A DNA stretch of 64,000 nucleotides from Leishmania martiniquensis. Taxonomy: Eukaryota; Euglenozoa; Kinetoplastea; Trypanosomatida; Trypanosomatidae. The position numbers and the translations under genes are program-made. Under the pieces are notes generated by a model. The model saw only the letters and a list, made by a program, of their open reading frames with translations, was not told the DNA's origin and made no database searches. The stretch lies in contig NC_090168.1 of assembly GCF_017916325.1 (NCBI RefSeq), positions 1,507,143-1,571,142 on the forward strand. The letters run 5' to 3'. The stretch's first letter is position 1, and each line of letters begins with the position of its first letter. Below, one piece after another: positions 32,149-43,469 of this stretch.

Positions 32149-33910
32149 CGAAGTGTACAGCAATGCTCACCGCGCACGCGCACGTGGGGGTCGGTGCGTG
32201 TGCGCCTGTCTTACCCACGCACAAATAGCGGACAAAAGCACCGCACAAGCTTTTCGGACGTACCCGTGTCTGTGCTCTTGTCTTTCTCCAGTTTCCAGGT
32301 CGCGCGCTCTCTCTTCCACTCCCCGAAGGGGACTTCTCTGCCACTCCCTTTTTACCTCCTTCTCCTGTTTCGCACACCGAGACGCTCTCCAACTCTCGCT
32401 TTCACGTTGGCGCGCGGGGGGTTCAGAGTCCTTTCGACGTTTCTGTTGGCTCCCCTTCCTCGCTGATGTTAGACGGCCGCCGGTCTTCCAGCGATTGGAT
32501 TTTTTTTCTCTCTGTCGCGTATGATCCATTGTTGTATGAATGTGTGTGTCCGTGTGTCTCAGTGGGAAATCGATGCAGGGCTGCCCGTTCGTCCCGCCCT
32601 TGGCCACGTTCTTATTGCTTCGGCTTATCCCTCCCTCCCCCTCCCTCTCCCCTCCGTCTCACTTTCTCGCTCACCTCCCTTTATGTATGTATGCGTGTGT
32701 TTGTGTCATCTCTGTTGCTGAGCTCTGTGCGCCCTTTGATCTCCGACTCATCCCCCTCTTCCCTCATCTTGTCCCCGTAGAGCCTTTTCTATTTGTCTCA
32801 TTCTCTATTGCCTCATCCCCTCTCCCTACCACCACACCACACACACGCAGAGAAGCACGCAGACCTCGTCCGTACGCCATCGAGGATGCGCCTCTGTGTG
32901 AGGGGGGCGCATCTGTGTAGAGGAAAGGAAGATGAGAGGGGGGCGGCGGCGGTGCGCACACCTGCGTCTCTCTTCCTCCTCTCTCCTCTCTTCTTGGCTG
33001 TGCCCCAGTTCCTTGACGTCTTCGCTTGCCTGTGCCTTCCTCCCTCCCTCGCCCTTTTTTGTTTTTGTTTCCAAGTCTGTTTCACTCTGTTTGGCCGTCG
33101 GTATTTGTGCCCCCTCCCCTCCCCTCCCCCTCTCTGTATCTGTTCGTGAGTGTGTGTCTTCCTCACACACTCACGAACAGACACGCACCGTCTCCCTCCG
33201 GCTCCCCCGCTTTGTTTTTGTTTGCCTCTCCGAATACACTCTTCTCATCCGCCACCGCCCCCTCACGCATATTTGTCCAAATGCGAGCACAAGAAGGCGC
33301 GTGTATGTATAGTGAAGTACCACCAGTGGCTCTGCAGATTCATTGCTGCAGCGGCCTCTTCTCCTGCCTAGCTGATGTCTATGGAAGACCAGAGCACGCA
33401 GGCAAGATGGCTCAAGATAGCTAGCGCCTCCACATTCTCTTCTCTCGACGACGATGACGCATAATTCAAGTACAAAGGTGCGGCGGCGCGGATGCTCCCG
33501 TTGCGCCTTCCTGTAATGCAATCCCCGAAGGCGAGCCTACCACACCGTCATGCTGCCATGCCCTTTCACCTGCATACGCGCAGACCAACTGGAAGTTTCT
33601 TACACAGGCGCGGATGCTCGCACGCTCGTTGCATGCGTGCATTGGGTGAATCTCTTTCCCCTTATTTGCCTACTGAGGTTGTGAGTGTAAGTCGCGTCTC
33701 TCGCGCGAACACCTTCGTCTCCACCGCCACCTCTCCAGCCTTCCACGTCTCGCACTCTGTTCGCTGTTTCTCCTGTACAAATTGTACGGGCACCTTCCCC
33801 GCCAAGGGGTACCGGCGCTTTGATTGTACGCTGGTCGATGTGGTCACTCCTACCCCACTTAGCCGATCGACCTCGCCTCGCAGTGGAGGGCCTTCCTCCA
33901 GATTGTCGGG
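32149..33910. other. Spacer, giant repeat gene to its paralogue
   Basis: No gene is recognised in these 1.76 kb. Long T/C-rich tracts fill about 32260-33130, there is a perfect hairpin at 33139-33181, and a further pyrimidine run with an AG at 33861-33862 could serve the next gene. CA/TG-rich stretches occur at about 32540-32720. Confidence 0.6.
33139..33181 (+). other. Perfect 18 bp hairpin with 7-base loop
   Basis: TCTGTTCGTGAGTGTGTG (33139-33156) pairs with its exact reverse complement at 33164-33181 across the loop TCTTCCT. It lies in the spacer, within a pyrimidine-rich setting, and is transcribed with the polycistronic unit. Confidence 0.85.
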
Positions 33911-36900
33911 ATGCACGCGGCACACCTGTATGTGTGTGGCACAGCCCCGCCACTGGCACCCTCAGTCAAGAACAAAGAGCCTAGTACATACCTCGACCAA
34001 GTTGTCAGCGCTGGAAAGAATGGCGCACTAACGGAACGCCCATCGAAGACGCCAACGGTAGATGGGAAAATGCTCGGATTTTCTTCTGTAACCCTGGCGC
34101 CAGCGGCTGTCGCCAGCTTCTCCGGCAGCCCTGCGCGACGATGGGGGGCGCTGACGGAGCGGTTCGGCATCACAGGGACAGTGAACGGGCGAGCACTCAA
34201 GCGCACTGAGCCGGCTGCAGTCGACGCTGCACTGGCATTCAGCGAACCCGAGCCGGGTTGTGAGTTGTTGCCAAAAATGTCTCCATCACGTGCTACGACA
34301 GGCGAGAGGCCTCGCCACGAACTTCTCCCAGCGAGGTGGACGCCTGCCTTTCAAGCGCACGGCACAGCGTTAGGAATGGCCTCCGTGACCGTCACAGCGC
34401 ATCACCCGTATAACGGCGAAAATCCATGCCAAGTCACCGATAGTGCGCGAGGTGATGTTTCGACACCTCATATGCCGATCCCAACGCTCTCGAAGGCCGT
34501 GAAACCTTCGCAACAGTCGTTGCGGAGCCCCACTCCAATCGAAAAGGCATCCGTCCCATGGCCTGCCGCGGCTGCCTCCTCCATCGCCTCTGTGCAGCGA
34601 ATGCTGATCGAGTACGAGGCGCTCTGCCGGCGCGATCTCATGATTGACTTTTACCTCACGTACCCTAACCGCCTTGCAGTTGGGGTGGTGCCGCCCCCGC
34701 CGCCGCGGCAGTCAGAGCTCACTGCATCCACCGCCTCGAGGTTACTCATGAGTAAACCACCGCCAGGAATCAACCCCTCTCGATCGACCAGTAAAAGGCG
34801 AACGCTTCGTGCGTCAAAAAAAGCAAAGATGGCTGGCAGAAGACGAACGGCTTCAGCTGGCGAGTGGCGCCGCTTTCGGCTTGTTTTTCCGGGTGCCCTC
34901 TGGCCGTTTGTCCTCCGCTATCATCGCCAGCTGCTCGTCCACGCACTGAGACATGATGCTGATGCTGCCCTGCTTTCCGGTGAGACGGTTGAGGTCTTCA
35001 GCCTGTACGCTGCGGAGGAGGAGATCGAAATCATTATGGCTGTAAGGGAGTCTCCCGCCTCACGGTCGAATATCTCGGCTGCCCTCTCGCGTAGCCCTTT
35101 TGCCGAAGCGTGGGAGGTGTACAACGCGGTGGCGGTCTTCCTTTCCCGCAGGGTACCCCAAACACCACCACCACCACCGTCGGTGCTGTCGCCACCACTT
35201 TCGTACGAGAGCGCCGCTTGCGCCAGCGCTGCAACGACTCCTGCAGCGGTGGGCAAAGCCGCAACCACAGTGCAACCGGTGATAGTGTCACCACTGCCTC
35301 CCCTACCAGCGCCGCACAAGTCTAAGATGGGAACGACCTCGTTTACAAAGGCATCGTTGTCAACCGTTGAGCCCACTGCCGCAGCGTTGCCGATGTGCCG
35401 GCCGCTGAACATGAGGGTACCGCTGCTTTTCCCTGCGGAGAACACCGACGAGCTGCAGAGACTTGTCGATACAGCGCCATCACCGCTGCGGCTGGCGCTG
35501 CGCCGGGATGCTATGTACGCTGTGTCGGATGCCGAAGTGCAAGTCTACTCATGGGCCGTTCATCCAGCCGGCCTATACGTTGAGCTCCTCCTGCGCTGTA
35601 CTGACGGCAGCGACGCATACTTTGCGTTCAACGCCGAGACAGCTATCGATCGCTGCCCGTTCATGGAAACCTGGGACGTGATTCGAGCCTACACCACTGG
35701 GATGGCATCAGTGAACGTAACGGTGCCACTTGTTGTGAAGCACGGTGCCTCAAGGGCGCCCATCCGTGCACCGTCGCTGCAGTCGATGGAGACGAGTGTG
35801 CTGACGATGACTTCTTCCGTGGGACAGACCAAGACCGCTACCGCGTCACAGCCGCAGACGTTTGCGTGTTCCTCCTCACCGCACCCTGTGTGTGAGCAGA
35901 GCGCGTGGCTGTTGCCTGCGGGTGCTTCCCTTAGCGCCTCTGAGCACGCAAAGAGTGAGCAGAACTGCGGGAACCCTTCCGACACAGTCTACGGTCTCAT
36001 TGCTGGAAACGGTGCCCACCCCAGCGTGAAGCTGCCCCGGGTGAGCCCAAGCGCAGTGGCCGTCTCAGCGAGCACTGTGACGACGACAACGCCCCGTGAA
36101 CTGGCAGCGGTGAAATCGAAATGGCGCGCAATGAACATGGCAACAACCCAAATGCCTGCAAAATTCTCGACGGCTGTGGCAGCGGGACAGATGAAGGCGT
36201 CGGCCAGCATGTCACTGCTCATGCAGAGCGATTCGGTAAGGTCGTCGCTTTCCTCCGCCTCTTCAGCACTGAAGGCCAGAAGCATTGCCCACCCTTCTGC
36301 GAGCGCCGTCTCAACAAGCACGTTGCAGCACCTGCCGCGGGCACGCTCGGCAAATGAGCGCACTGCTTTGATGATCGATAAGTTGGAACGAGAGGTGCAG
36401 GAGTCTACCGAGTCGGCCAAATACTTTGCACAGCAACTTGCCTCACGCTCAATGACCACCAAAAGTACATCACCTCGTCCCCTTGCTCACGCGTCGCAAT
36501 CGATGGAGACGAAAAGCGACACAAGGACGACGAATAGAGCCCTCCTGTCACCCCTCCTTTGTCGGCCCGCGCGACCCATATCGTCACATTCGTCGGACCA
36601 CACGGCAAACGTCGTGCAGGAGCGGCTCTCTTCTCCTGTGCTCCTCGACGCCCAGCGGCAGTATGAAAGAAGGCTGCGCTCCGGAATAGTGCGGAGAGCG
36701 CTAGCACGGTTGTCCTCGGCGTCCTCTGCCGCCACAGAGGGTTCTTGGCTGGGTGATTTGAATTCGATTTCATCTGCGGAGCGAGTCCGTGGGTCGACCA
36801 TCGTCCACATGGAGAGGGAGGCGTATGGATCGGGCTCGCTTGTGAGCGATAATGGGGCCGAGCGGAGATCGTCTTGCATGGAGGTAACTGAGATGCGGAC

Positions 36901-39900
36901 GACCTCCTCGCTGCATCTCGCTCTTGTTCCCTTGCTGGTGCCGCACGACTCTCAGGAGCAGGCGGCAGCGGTTGCGCAGGAGCCGCTCGCTTCGCACAGG
37001 TCCTCTGACGCAGTCGATCAACGCTCGAAATCGCTGCGTGTGTACAAGATCATGCGTGCCATCAGTGACAGAGAGGAAGGGACGGTTGTCAGTGAGTCAC
37101 CTGAACCGATCGTACCCTCTGCACACGCCACCGCGCTGAAGCAGACACTTGAGCTGCCGTCGCTGATGAAATCGATAGCCCCGTTGCAGCACGAGCCTTC
37201 AGCGCGCCACTCAACTGCCAAGCCGCAGCGTGGTAGCCGAGAAACAACTGAATGCGAAAGGATTGCAGGCGGCGACCGCACTGCAAAGGACCAAAGAGAG
37301 GCCCCGTCCCCTTCTCTGAACTCTGGAGTGGAGACGAAGTCAGCGGTGCAGAAAGCACACCTGAGTCGCACGAAAGGAATGTGCGCCTCCTCCAAAACGG
37401 GGAAAAAGCGGACGGCATTGTCAGTGCAGAGCCCGTTGCTAGCGAAGCATGCGGTGGAGACGGACGTTCAGATTTCATTTGGCCTCCTGATGGCAGCCGT
37501 AGAGAAGGCGATCGTCGGGCGCGACCCAAAGCTCTACACGGAGTCGGTGGCGGCATCGGATGAACCGTTGCAGCCTTACAGCCGTGAACCGATGTCTGGG
37601 GTGAGCCCCAACTCCGCCACCACCTCGTCTGCCTTTTCGCCAGGTATCGTGGAGTCGACGACGCAGCGCCGCGCCCTTCTCACCGGAAGCATCCTGAACG
37701 CTTCCGCGAAGAGTACGGATATCAGTCCGTTAGAGTGCTTCTCCCCAACCTCTGCCTCTGCACCCTCTGCACTGGCGGAGTGTGCGCAAACGCTTCAGGT
37801 ACAGTTGCCCAGAAGCCCGGGGGAACGTCTGGTGGCTGACCACGTCGATGACGTAACGGAGGCAGCGGTAGCCGGTGTTCCGTCGCTGCTGAGGTCCGCC
37901 AAGGCGAAAATGCGGGCCACGAGCAGTGCTGAAGAACCCTCACCCGAGGCCGACCTCTCAGTCTCAAAACCCACGTTGTCCTGCGAGCTTGACTCGCCGG
38001 AGTCCCAGCAGGTGCTGGAACGGTGTCGCCTGCTTCACGGCCGTCAGCTCCCCAAGTTCGCAACAGCCGCTGCGACTGTTCGGGTGCGCGTTCGTCGCTT
38101 CTTCTCCGTCTCAGGTCTCACTCAGGAGAAGCTTGCCGGCATACTGGAGGAGGCACGTTCTCTTTTTCTCTCGGAGGCGTGCGCTGCGCTTGACGCGTCA
38201 CCGAATTTGGTGGACGAGGTGCAGCTTTCTGGCAACCTCACGGTGGATGTGACGCTGCGCGTGCTGGACAGCGACCTGGGGGAAGAATGGCGCTCCGTAC
38301 TGATGGCGTATGACTACCCGCAGCTGAGCGAGCTACTAGCTCGCTCAGCTGCGACACAATCACCGCAGGCTCCAGATCCGATAGAAGTCGACGCAGCGTC
38401 GCAGGAAGCAAGTTGCGAGAACCTCTTCTGCAGCATAGCATCCATCTCCGCGCCAGACGGCGGAGACACCACCTCACTCGCTGTCTACATAAAGGGTTCC
38501 TTGTGGCCAGGGGTCATAGATGCGCAAGCGGATGTACTACGCGAGGCTCTTATCACAGATACGAATGTCTCTCTGTCCGCTTCTGAGCTTTCTGTGCAGA
38601 GAGTGAGCGTGGCATCGTTTGGCCAAGGGGCATTGTTCACATTTCTTCTCCGGAACTGCGGTGCTAGCCCGGGGCGCGCGGCACAGGACGCGCTGCAGCA
38701 GTGTCCTTTTGCTGCTGTCTGGGAGCTTTACCGCCGCCTCCACGGAGTCTCACGCCACTCCATGAGTCATCAAGTCACAGACACTACGTGTGCACTACAG
38801 CTGGGCGGGCAGGCGTGGGAGCAGGTGGTAAAGGAGCACGGTGGCCTCCTAGCGGAAACCTTTGCGTGGGAGATGCTGCAGTGCCTGCGTGGCAGTGATA
38901 GCGCCTCCGTGACAGGCAGCGTTTCGGTGACGGACGTGGCGGCGAAGCCAGGCGGGCTGACCATTGCGTACGAGATTACGAAAACGGCGGATGGTACTGA
39001 CGTAGATCGAGGCCGAGTAGCGGATGCGGTGAAGGAGTACCCCTTTCCCGAACTGTGGAAGGTGTACGACACCTTCATGCTGGCCCGAGGTCCGTTCAAG
39101 TACACCAAGAACGCGCAGTGGATCGCGTCCCGCCGCCTTCGCAACCTGAGCACCGCTTACGAGGTCGCCAAAGAGCTGACTGAGCCCCGGCTCTCACATC
39201 TGGATTCCGGGCTCCTGATATCTTCACGCCCCCTGGAGACGGATGTGGCGGCCGTCACGCCGCCTGAAGAAATCGAAAAGGACGTCCAATGGACGTTCGA
39301 GGGCACTCCGGAAATGACGGAGGCGAAGGAGTACGTGCTCAAGTACTTGCCGACGCCGACGGCGGTGTCGGAGCTCTTGGAGTCACTAGTGCCGCTGGAG
39401 ACTGCAGCCGTGACCACCACGCGGTCGTCGCATGCCGACGTCGCGGAGGTTCCCCTGGGAGCCGTCGTTCCTGATATGCGCGCCGCTTCCAGGGAAGGTG
39501 AGAGCGCAAGAGCGAAGAGACGTGCCGCAACCCCCCCACCCGCACTTTCTTTTCTGGAGAACTCCCCACAACAGCAGAGCCAATCGCTGGAGGGGGAGGA
39601 GGAGGCGCAGCAGCAGCGGTGGCGGCGTGGCCACCGACATCGTCGCAGCACACGCGCAAAGCACAAGCGGCGCAGCCGACAGCGAGCGTCAAGGTACGCT
39701 GCAGCTGTGTCATCGATGGAGGCGGAGCCCGAGGAAGAGGAGGAAGGAACAGAGACCACGACGTCTTCGGAGAGTGACAGACTTGTCGAGCACGCCGCCG
39801 CGCCGCGGGCTGCGCCTCTGCGCAGCAGCCCAGTCGTTAGAGCGACAGTCCGAGTGCTCGCCTCTCCAGTGGCTGCCCAGGCCTCTCTCGGTATTCCCAC

Positions 39901-40717
39901 GCCCATCTCACAATCATCGCTCATAACAGTCCTCAGCAGCGCCGAGCCGGTCGAGCCTCGCGCGTCTCCTGCCGTCCAGGTGCCCGCCCCCCTTTCTCCG
40001 AGACCGAAAAGCGTAGTAACCCCACCCGTCTTCTCCCTGTCTCATCCAGCCTCCATTACCGCTGCTGACGAGGCTGCGTTTCTGCCAAGGCTCTACCTCG
40101 AGGCCAGAGGTGTGAAACCACGTGCTCTGCAGGCAGAGCAGTGCCATCTCATGCGGTCGCGGCTGCCCCTTAGAAAGGTCTTTCCGGAGGCACCGATCAC
40201 GCTTCTAGACATGTGCATGACGCATTCTTCTTTGGAAGGTGTGGCGGACTCGCAGCTCGCCGCATGCATCCTTCCCACAGTGTTTCGCCCTCAGTACAGC
40301 GCGTATCATCACGTAGGTGCATCCGCGGCGCCTCACGAGCTGCTTCATAAATGCCAGATCGAGAAGGCGACGACTCAGCTGTTCAGTGTGCCGAGTCCGT
40401 ACTGTAGCGTCCCGGCTTCGTTCTATCACAGCCGCTCTTCCCCATTGCTCACTCCCGCGTCCTCCCTTTCCCGCTGCGGCAGCGCGGCTAGCATGCTGTC
40501 AGCCGTCGCCAGCACCTCAGCACCCCCGCTTCAGGGTACGAGCATGTCCCCGAGTCGCTCGTCGTCATTTGTTGTCGTCTCTATAGAACCGAACAGCTTA
40601 CTGGAGAGGCTGCGGGACGACGTGCACATGGTTGAAGAGGCCATTCGCACGCGCTACCCTCGCTTGCAGCGCGACCTCATGATCGCGACGGCAGCGGCCA
40701 CCCTGCCCAGCTCGTGA
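33911..40717 (+). CDS. Large protein with about five divergent FAZ1-like domains; paralogue of the giant repeat protein
   Basis: This 2268-residue protein is mostly Ser/Thr/Ala/Pro-rich and probably disordered, with folded islands that follow the same pattern as the upstream giant: a start F/L-x-G-x-x-W, a helix, and a tail P-F-x-x-x-W-x-x-Y. Approximate residues are 318-408 (ends SPFAEAWEVYNAV), 499-594 (CPFMETWDVIRAY), 1390-1481 (YDYPQLSELL), 1521-1612 (CPFAAVWELYRRL) and 1626-1724 (YPFPELWKVYDTF). A very basic Arg/His/Lys-rich segment near residues 1900-1930 and a Glu-rich run follow. The N-terminal ~300 residues have no recognisable feature, so ATG 33911 is the longest choice and the true start may be downstream. 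It lies 1.76 kb from the giant gene with no gene between, suggesting an old tandem duplication. A shared cytoskeletal role is inference. Confidence 0.8.
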   Translation: MHAAHLYVCGTAPPLAPSVKNKEPSTYLDQVVSAGKNGALTERPSKTPTVDGKMLGFSSVTLAPAAVASFSGSPARRWGALTERFGITGTVNGRALKRTEPAAVDAALAFSEPEPGCELLPKMSPSRATTGERPRHELLPARWTPAFQAHGTALGMASVTVTAHHPYNGENPCQVTDSARGDVSTPHMPIPTLSKAVKPSQQSLRSPTPIEKASVPWPAAAASSIASVQRMLIEYEALCRRDLMIDFYLTYPNRLAVGVVPPPPPRQSELTASTASRLLMSKPPPGINPSRSTSKRRTLRASKKAKMAGRRRTASAGEWRRFRLVFPGALWPFVLRYHRQLLVHALRHDADAALLSGETVEVFSLYAAEEEIEIIMAVRESPASRSNISAALSRSPFAEAWEVYNAVAVFLSRRVPQTPPPPPSVLSPPLSYESAACASAATTPAAVGKAATTVQPVIVSPLPPLPAPHKSKMGTTSFTKASLSTVEPTAAALPMCRPLNMRVPLLFPAENTDELQRLVDTAPSPLRLALRRDAMYAVSDAEVQVYSWAVHPAGLYVELLLRCTDGSDAYFAFNAETAIDRCPFMETWDVIRAYTTGMASVNVTVPLVVKHGASRAPIRAPSLQSMETSVLTMTSSVGQTKTATASQPQTFACSSSPHPVCEQSAWLLPAGASLSASEHAKSEQNCGNPSDTVYGLIAGNGAHPSVKLPRVSPSAVAVSASTVTTTTPRELAAVKSKWRAMNMATTQMPAKFSTAVAAGQMKASASMSLLMQSDSVRSSLSSASSALKARSIAHPSASAVSTSTLQHLPRARSANERTALMIDKLEREVQESTESAKYFAQQLASRSMTTKSTSPRPLAHASQSMETKSDTRTTNRALLSPLLCRPARPISSHSSDHTANVVQERLSSPVLLDAQRQYERRLRSGIVRRALARLSSASSAATEGSWLGDLNSISSAERVRGSTIVHMEREAYGSGSLVSDNGAERRSSCMEVTEMRTTSSLHLALVPLLVPHDSQEQAAAVAQEPLASHRSSDAVDQRSKSLRVYKIMRAISDREEGTVVSESPEPIVPSAHATALKQTLELPSLMKSIAPLQHEPSARHSTAKPQRGSRETTECERIAGGDRTAKDQREAPSPSLNSGVETKSAVQKAHLSRTKGMCASSKTGKKRTALSVQSPLLAKHAVETDVQISFGLLMAAVEKAIVGRDPKLYTESVAASDEPLQPYSREPMSGVSPNSATTSSAFSPGIVESTTQRRALLTGSILNASAKSTDISPLECFSPTSASAPSALAECAQTLQVQLPRSPGERLVADHVDDVTEAAVAGVPSLLRSAKAKMRATSSAEEPSPEADLSVSKPTLSCELDSPESQQVLERCRLLHGRQLPKFATAAATVRVRVRRFFSVSGLTQEKLAGILEEARSLFLSEACAALDASPNLVDEVQLSGNLTVDVTLRVLDSDLGEEWRSVLMAYDYPQLSELLARSAATQSPQAPDPIEVDAASQEASCENLFCSIASISAPDGGDTTSLAVYIKGSLWPGVIDAQADVLREALITDTNVSLSASELSVQRVSVASFGQGALFTFLLRNCGASPGRAAQDALQQCPFAAVWELYRRLHGVSRHSMSHQVTDTTCALQLGGQAWEQVVKEHGGLLAETFAWEMLQCLRGSDSASVTGSVSVTDVAAKPGGLTIAYEITKTADGTDVDRGRVADAVKEYPFPELWKVYDTFMLARGPFKYTKNAQWIASRRLRNLSTAYEVAKELTEPRLSHLDSGLLISSRPLETDVAAVTPPEEIEKDVQWTFEGTPEMTEAKEYVLKYLPTPTAVSELLESLVPLETAAVTTTRSSHADVAEVPLGAVVPDMRAASREGESARAKRRAATPPPALSFLENSPQQQSQSLEGEEEAQQQRWRRGHRHRRSTRAKHKRRSRQRASRYAAAVSSMEAEPEEEEEGTETTTSSESDRLVEHAAAPRAAPLRSSPVVRATVRVLASPVAAQASLGIPTPISQSSLITVLSSAEPVEPRASPAVQVPAPLSPRPKSVVTPPVFSLSHPASITAADEAAFLPRLYLEARGVKPRALQAEQCHLMRSRLPLRKVFPEAPITLLDMCMTHSSLEGVADSQLAACILPTVFRPQYSAYHHVGASAAPHELLHKCQIEKATTQLFSVPSPYCSVPASFYHSRSSPLLTPASSLSRCGSAASMLSAVASTSAPPLQGTSMSPSRSSSFVVVSIEPNSLLERLRDDVHMVEEAIRTRYPRLQRDLMIATAAATLPSS

Positions 40718-43469
40718 AGAGACCATCAGTTCAAGCGCCGTGGAACGCAGGAGTTAGGTGCGAGAGTGTGTCTTCGCTGTCGCTGTTGCTCTTGCCAAGG
40801 AAGGAGCTGTGGGTCGTGATTGGCCGCTGCTCGCAAGGCGCGCGTATGTCGGGCTGTCGGCGCCGCCTCACCGTCTCTGGCTGCTAGGGAAGAGGCGATG
40901 ATTCGTGGTGCCGGTTTAGACTCCCTCGAGGATACGGTGGCGAATTGCTGGGCGCCTTCGATGGGCAGCCTCTGCCCCGTTGTACGCGTGTACTTGACCT
41001 GCCCGTGGCCATGCAGGGAACGCGAGAAGGGGAGATGAGGGGGGCCTACCCACTCGAGGTGGCGAAGTGCGTGCTCCGATTGTTGCTTTTCGGCGGGCTT
41101 TACGTGCTTCTTTCTTATTTTCTCCTGCCGCCTGCTCTCTGCAGAGAGTCCTCCGCCCGCCCTCCCCCCTCCCCCTTTTTTGCCAATGTTTCCTGTCGAC
41201 GCCGTCCATGTGTTTTGTTGAAATTTCCTCGCGTGTCTGCCTCTCTGCGCCAATGCCTTTTCCCTTCTCTCTGTCGTTTACCCTTTCTTCGGTGATGTAC
41301 ACGAATGGAGGAGCCGCCGGTGAAAATCGCGGTACATCACACAGGAGTGCGAAACGATCCCTCTCCCCACCCCCTCCCTCGCGACGGACGCGGTTTCCTT
41401 TGTGGTCCGAACGTGTCTGCACAGGCAAGTCTGTGTAACGCAGACGTCATAGGTCTCTCTCTTTGTCCCTCTGCTGCTTCTGTGCGTTCGCCTTCTGTCA
41501 TGCGAGTCCGCGAACACGATGTGCAGGACGCCGGGCAAACATATTTGCTCTTGACGCCATACGCGCGCCGTCAGACGCAATGGATGCCGCGCTCCTCCCT
41601 GAGCGCCCTTGCGCACTCCTCTACTTCCCGCTCTCTTCGTCGCTATTGGGCTCTTAGCGTGCCTGCTGTGCAGGGCAAAGGGAGAGGGAGAGAGAGGCCG
41701 GCGCAGAGTGCGGGGGGGGGGGGGAGAAAATGGTCAAATGTGTATACCTCTCTGTCGTGCTGTTTCCCGGCACCGGTGCTCTTCTCTTTCTCTTCAGGCT
41801 CTTCTGCCGCCAAAGCCACAGCCACAGCCGTCCTACCCTCGATTCATCCCTCCCTAGCTTGTTCATTCATGTCAACTCGCTTTCTCGTCACACCCTTCGT
41901 TGCTCCGGCATCGCCCCTCATCTCTTACAGCCATCAATGCTTGCGTTTGCTCCCTTGCTCGCTGTAGACTCTGTACGGCTAACCTTCTTTTCCGCGTGTT
42001 GGTGGGTGTGCACATTTCATGTGCATGTGATTGTCTAATGTGCTCCCTTCCCTTTTGCGGGCGCTCATCTCATCTTTTGGTCTCTCTTGTTGACGGCTGC
42101 GGGCCTCTCCGCCGCGTTTAAACGCCGTGTGTCATGCTTGTGCGAAATAAGAGGAGGAGGGCAAAAGGGGGAGGGGACAGCTGACTCGGTGCTCTCTCCC
42201 ATTCACTCACCTTCCCTCTAGGAGAGCGGGTGTGGCGCCAATCGTCTCCTGTTAGACGAGTGAACGTGTGCGACATCTCTTACTGGAAGCACATGCATGA
42301 GTGATGGGCGTGCGCAGCCGCTACCAGCGACTCCCTCGAGGAACCTCGTTGCTGAAGCTTCCCCGGGCTGGAGAGCCGTCATTTAGTGGCCTTCTTCCCT
42401 CCCTGAGTCAGCGCTTCTTCAGCCCCATGCTTGCACCGATCGAGTAGGTTTATGCTGGAAGGCCCTCGAGCAGCGGCACCACAATTTTGCTCCACAGGCT
42501 AATGGAAGGCGCTCCCTGCATGCGGCTCACTATCGCCCTGCGTAGGCTGACTTCCTGCTATTTTTCACTTGCATTGCTCTCTCTCTCTTCCTCTTTACGG
42601 GTCGCCGTCCCCTCTATTTGCGTGTGCGCTGAGCACAGTCAGCGGACTGCACATCTCCCGGTGTACGCTGATGGACCTTTCTTTTTATTCTGTGGCCAAC
42701 GGCAACCGCAGCAGAGTGGGTGAGTGAGTGGGTGAGCTCTTCTTTATCAACGAGTGCGTATTGCACATCTGTGAGAGGGCAGAGAAAAAAGAAGTGAATA
42801 AGAGAGGCGGTGGGAGCAACGAGCCCGAGAGAAAGCAGAAGGAAACGCTCACAGCGCCAATCACCTTCACCGACCGCCACCCTTCCTCAAGGATCACCTG
42901 CGTCGCCACAACCCCAATAGGGTGGGACAGGCGGAGGGAGAGGTCAAAGCCTCACAGCTTTTCTTCTCCTTTTTAGGCTCTCTGAGCCATTGATCTGTGG
43001 CTGAGCCGTTTGCGATGGGCGTCTCCATCAGTGGCAGCGCTTGTTTTCGTTTGGGGTGGGGTCTGCCCCTCCCGTAGACTGCCGCACGTTTCACAACCTC
43101 CGTCCCCTCGTTGGTATTGATGTACCGGTGCTTCTGGGGGCAAGACAGTGTACGGTACGCGATCGGTAAGTGAGGCACGAGACCCGCACAGCTTGAAAAA
43201 AAACATTTTCCACCCTTTCCTTCGCGAGTAGGCGCGCTCAGCGGAATTTTCGTCGTCGCTTCTCTCTCCCTCTAAGCATTTCTCTTCCTGTGCAGACGTG
43301 TCAGCACCATCTTTGTGCTCCCAATCAGCTCCTTTCCCCCTCTGTGGGCATAACTAGCAGAATTCATAGGGCGAGCGAGCGAGAGAGGGTGGTGAGCGAG
43401 TGCGCATTGAAGTTACCGTCTCGGAAGACTTCCTTTCGCTTACAAGCAGGCCTACATACCTTGGTTAAC
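40718..43469. other. Long spacer, FAZ1-like paralogue to SPT6
   Basis: These 2.75 kb hold no convincing gene. A run of 13 G at 41712-41724, many T/C tracts (about 41100-41290, 41750-41950, 42570-42610) and a candidate acceptor tract just before SPT6 are visible. The block 42220-42500 is less pyrimidine-biased than its surroundings and could be an old repeat, but I do not recognise it. Confidence 0.55.
43254..43295 (+). promoter_or_regulatory. Candidate spliced-leader acceptor for SPT6
   Basis: A strong pyrimidine tract (43254-43290) ends in TGCAG, with the AG at 43294-43295. It would leave about 174 bases of 5' UTR before ATG 43470. The tract also argues against a longer SPT6 reading from upstream, since it would be removed by splicing. 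Confidence 0.5.

Noticed and set aside
33492..34031. A 179-codon + strand frame overlapping the start of the FAZ1-like paralogue
   Set aside because: Spacer composition, no motif, and it overlaps a better-supported gene in another frame.
42220..42500. A possible second SIDER-type element
   Set aside because: The composition differs from nearby spacer, but I could not match any stretch to a remembered SIDER motif.
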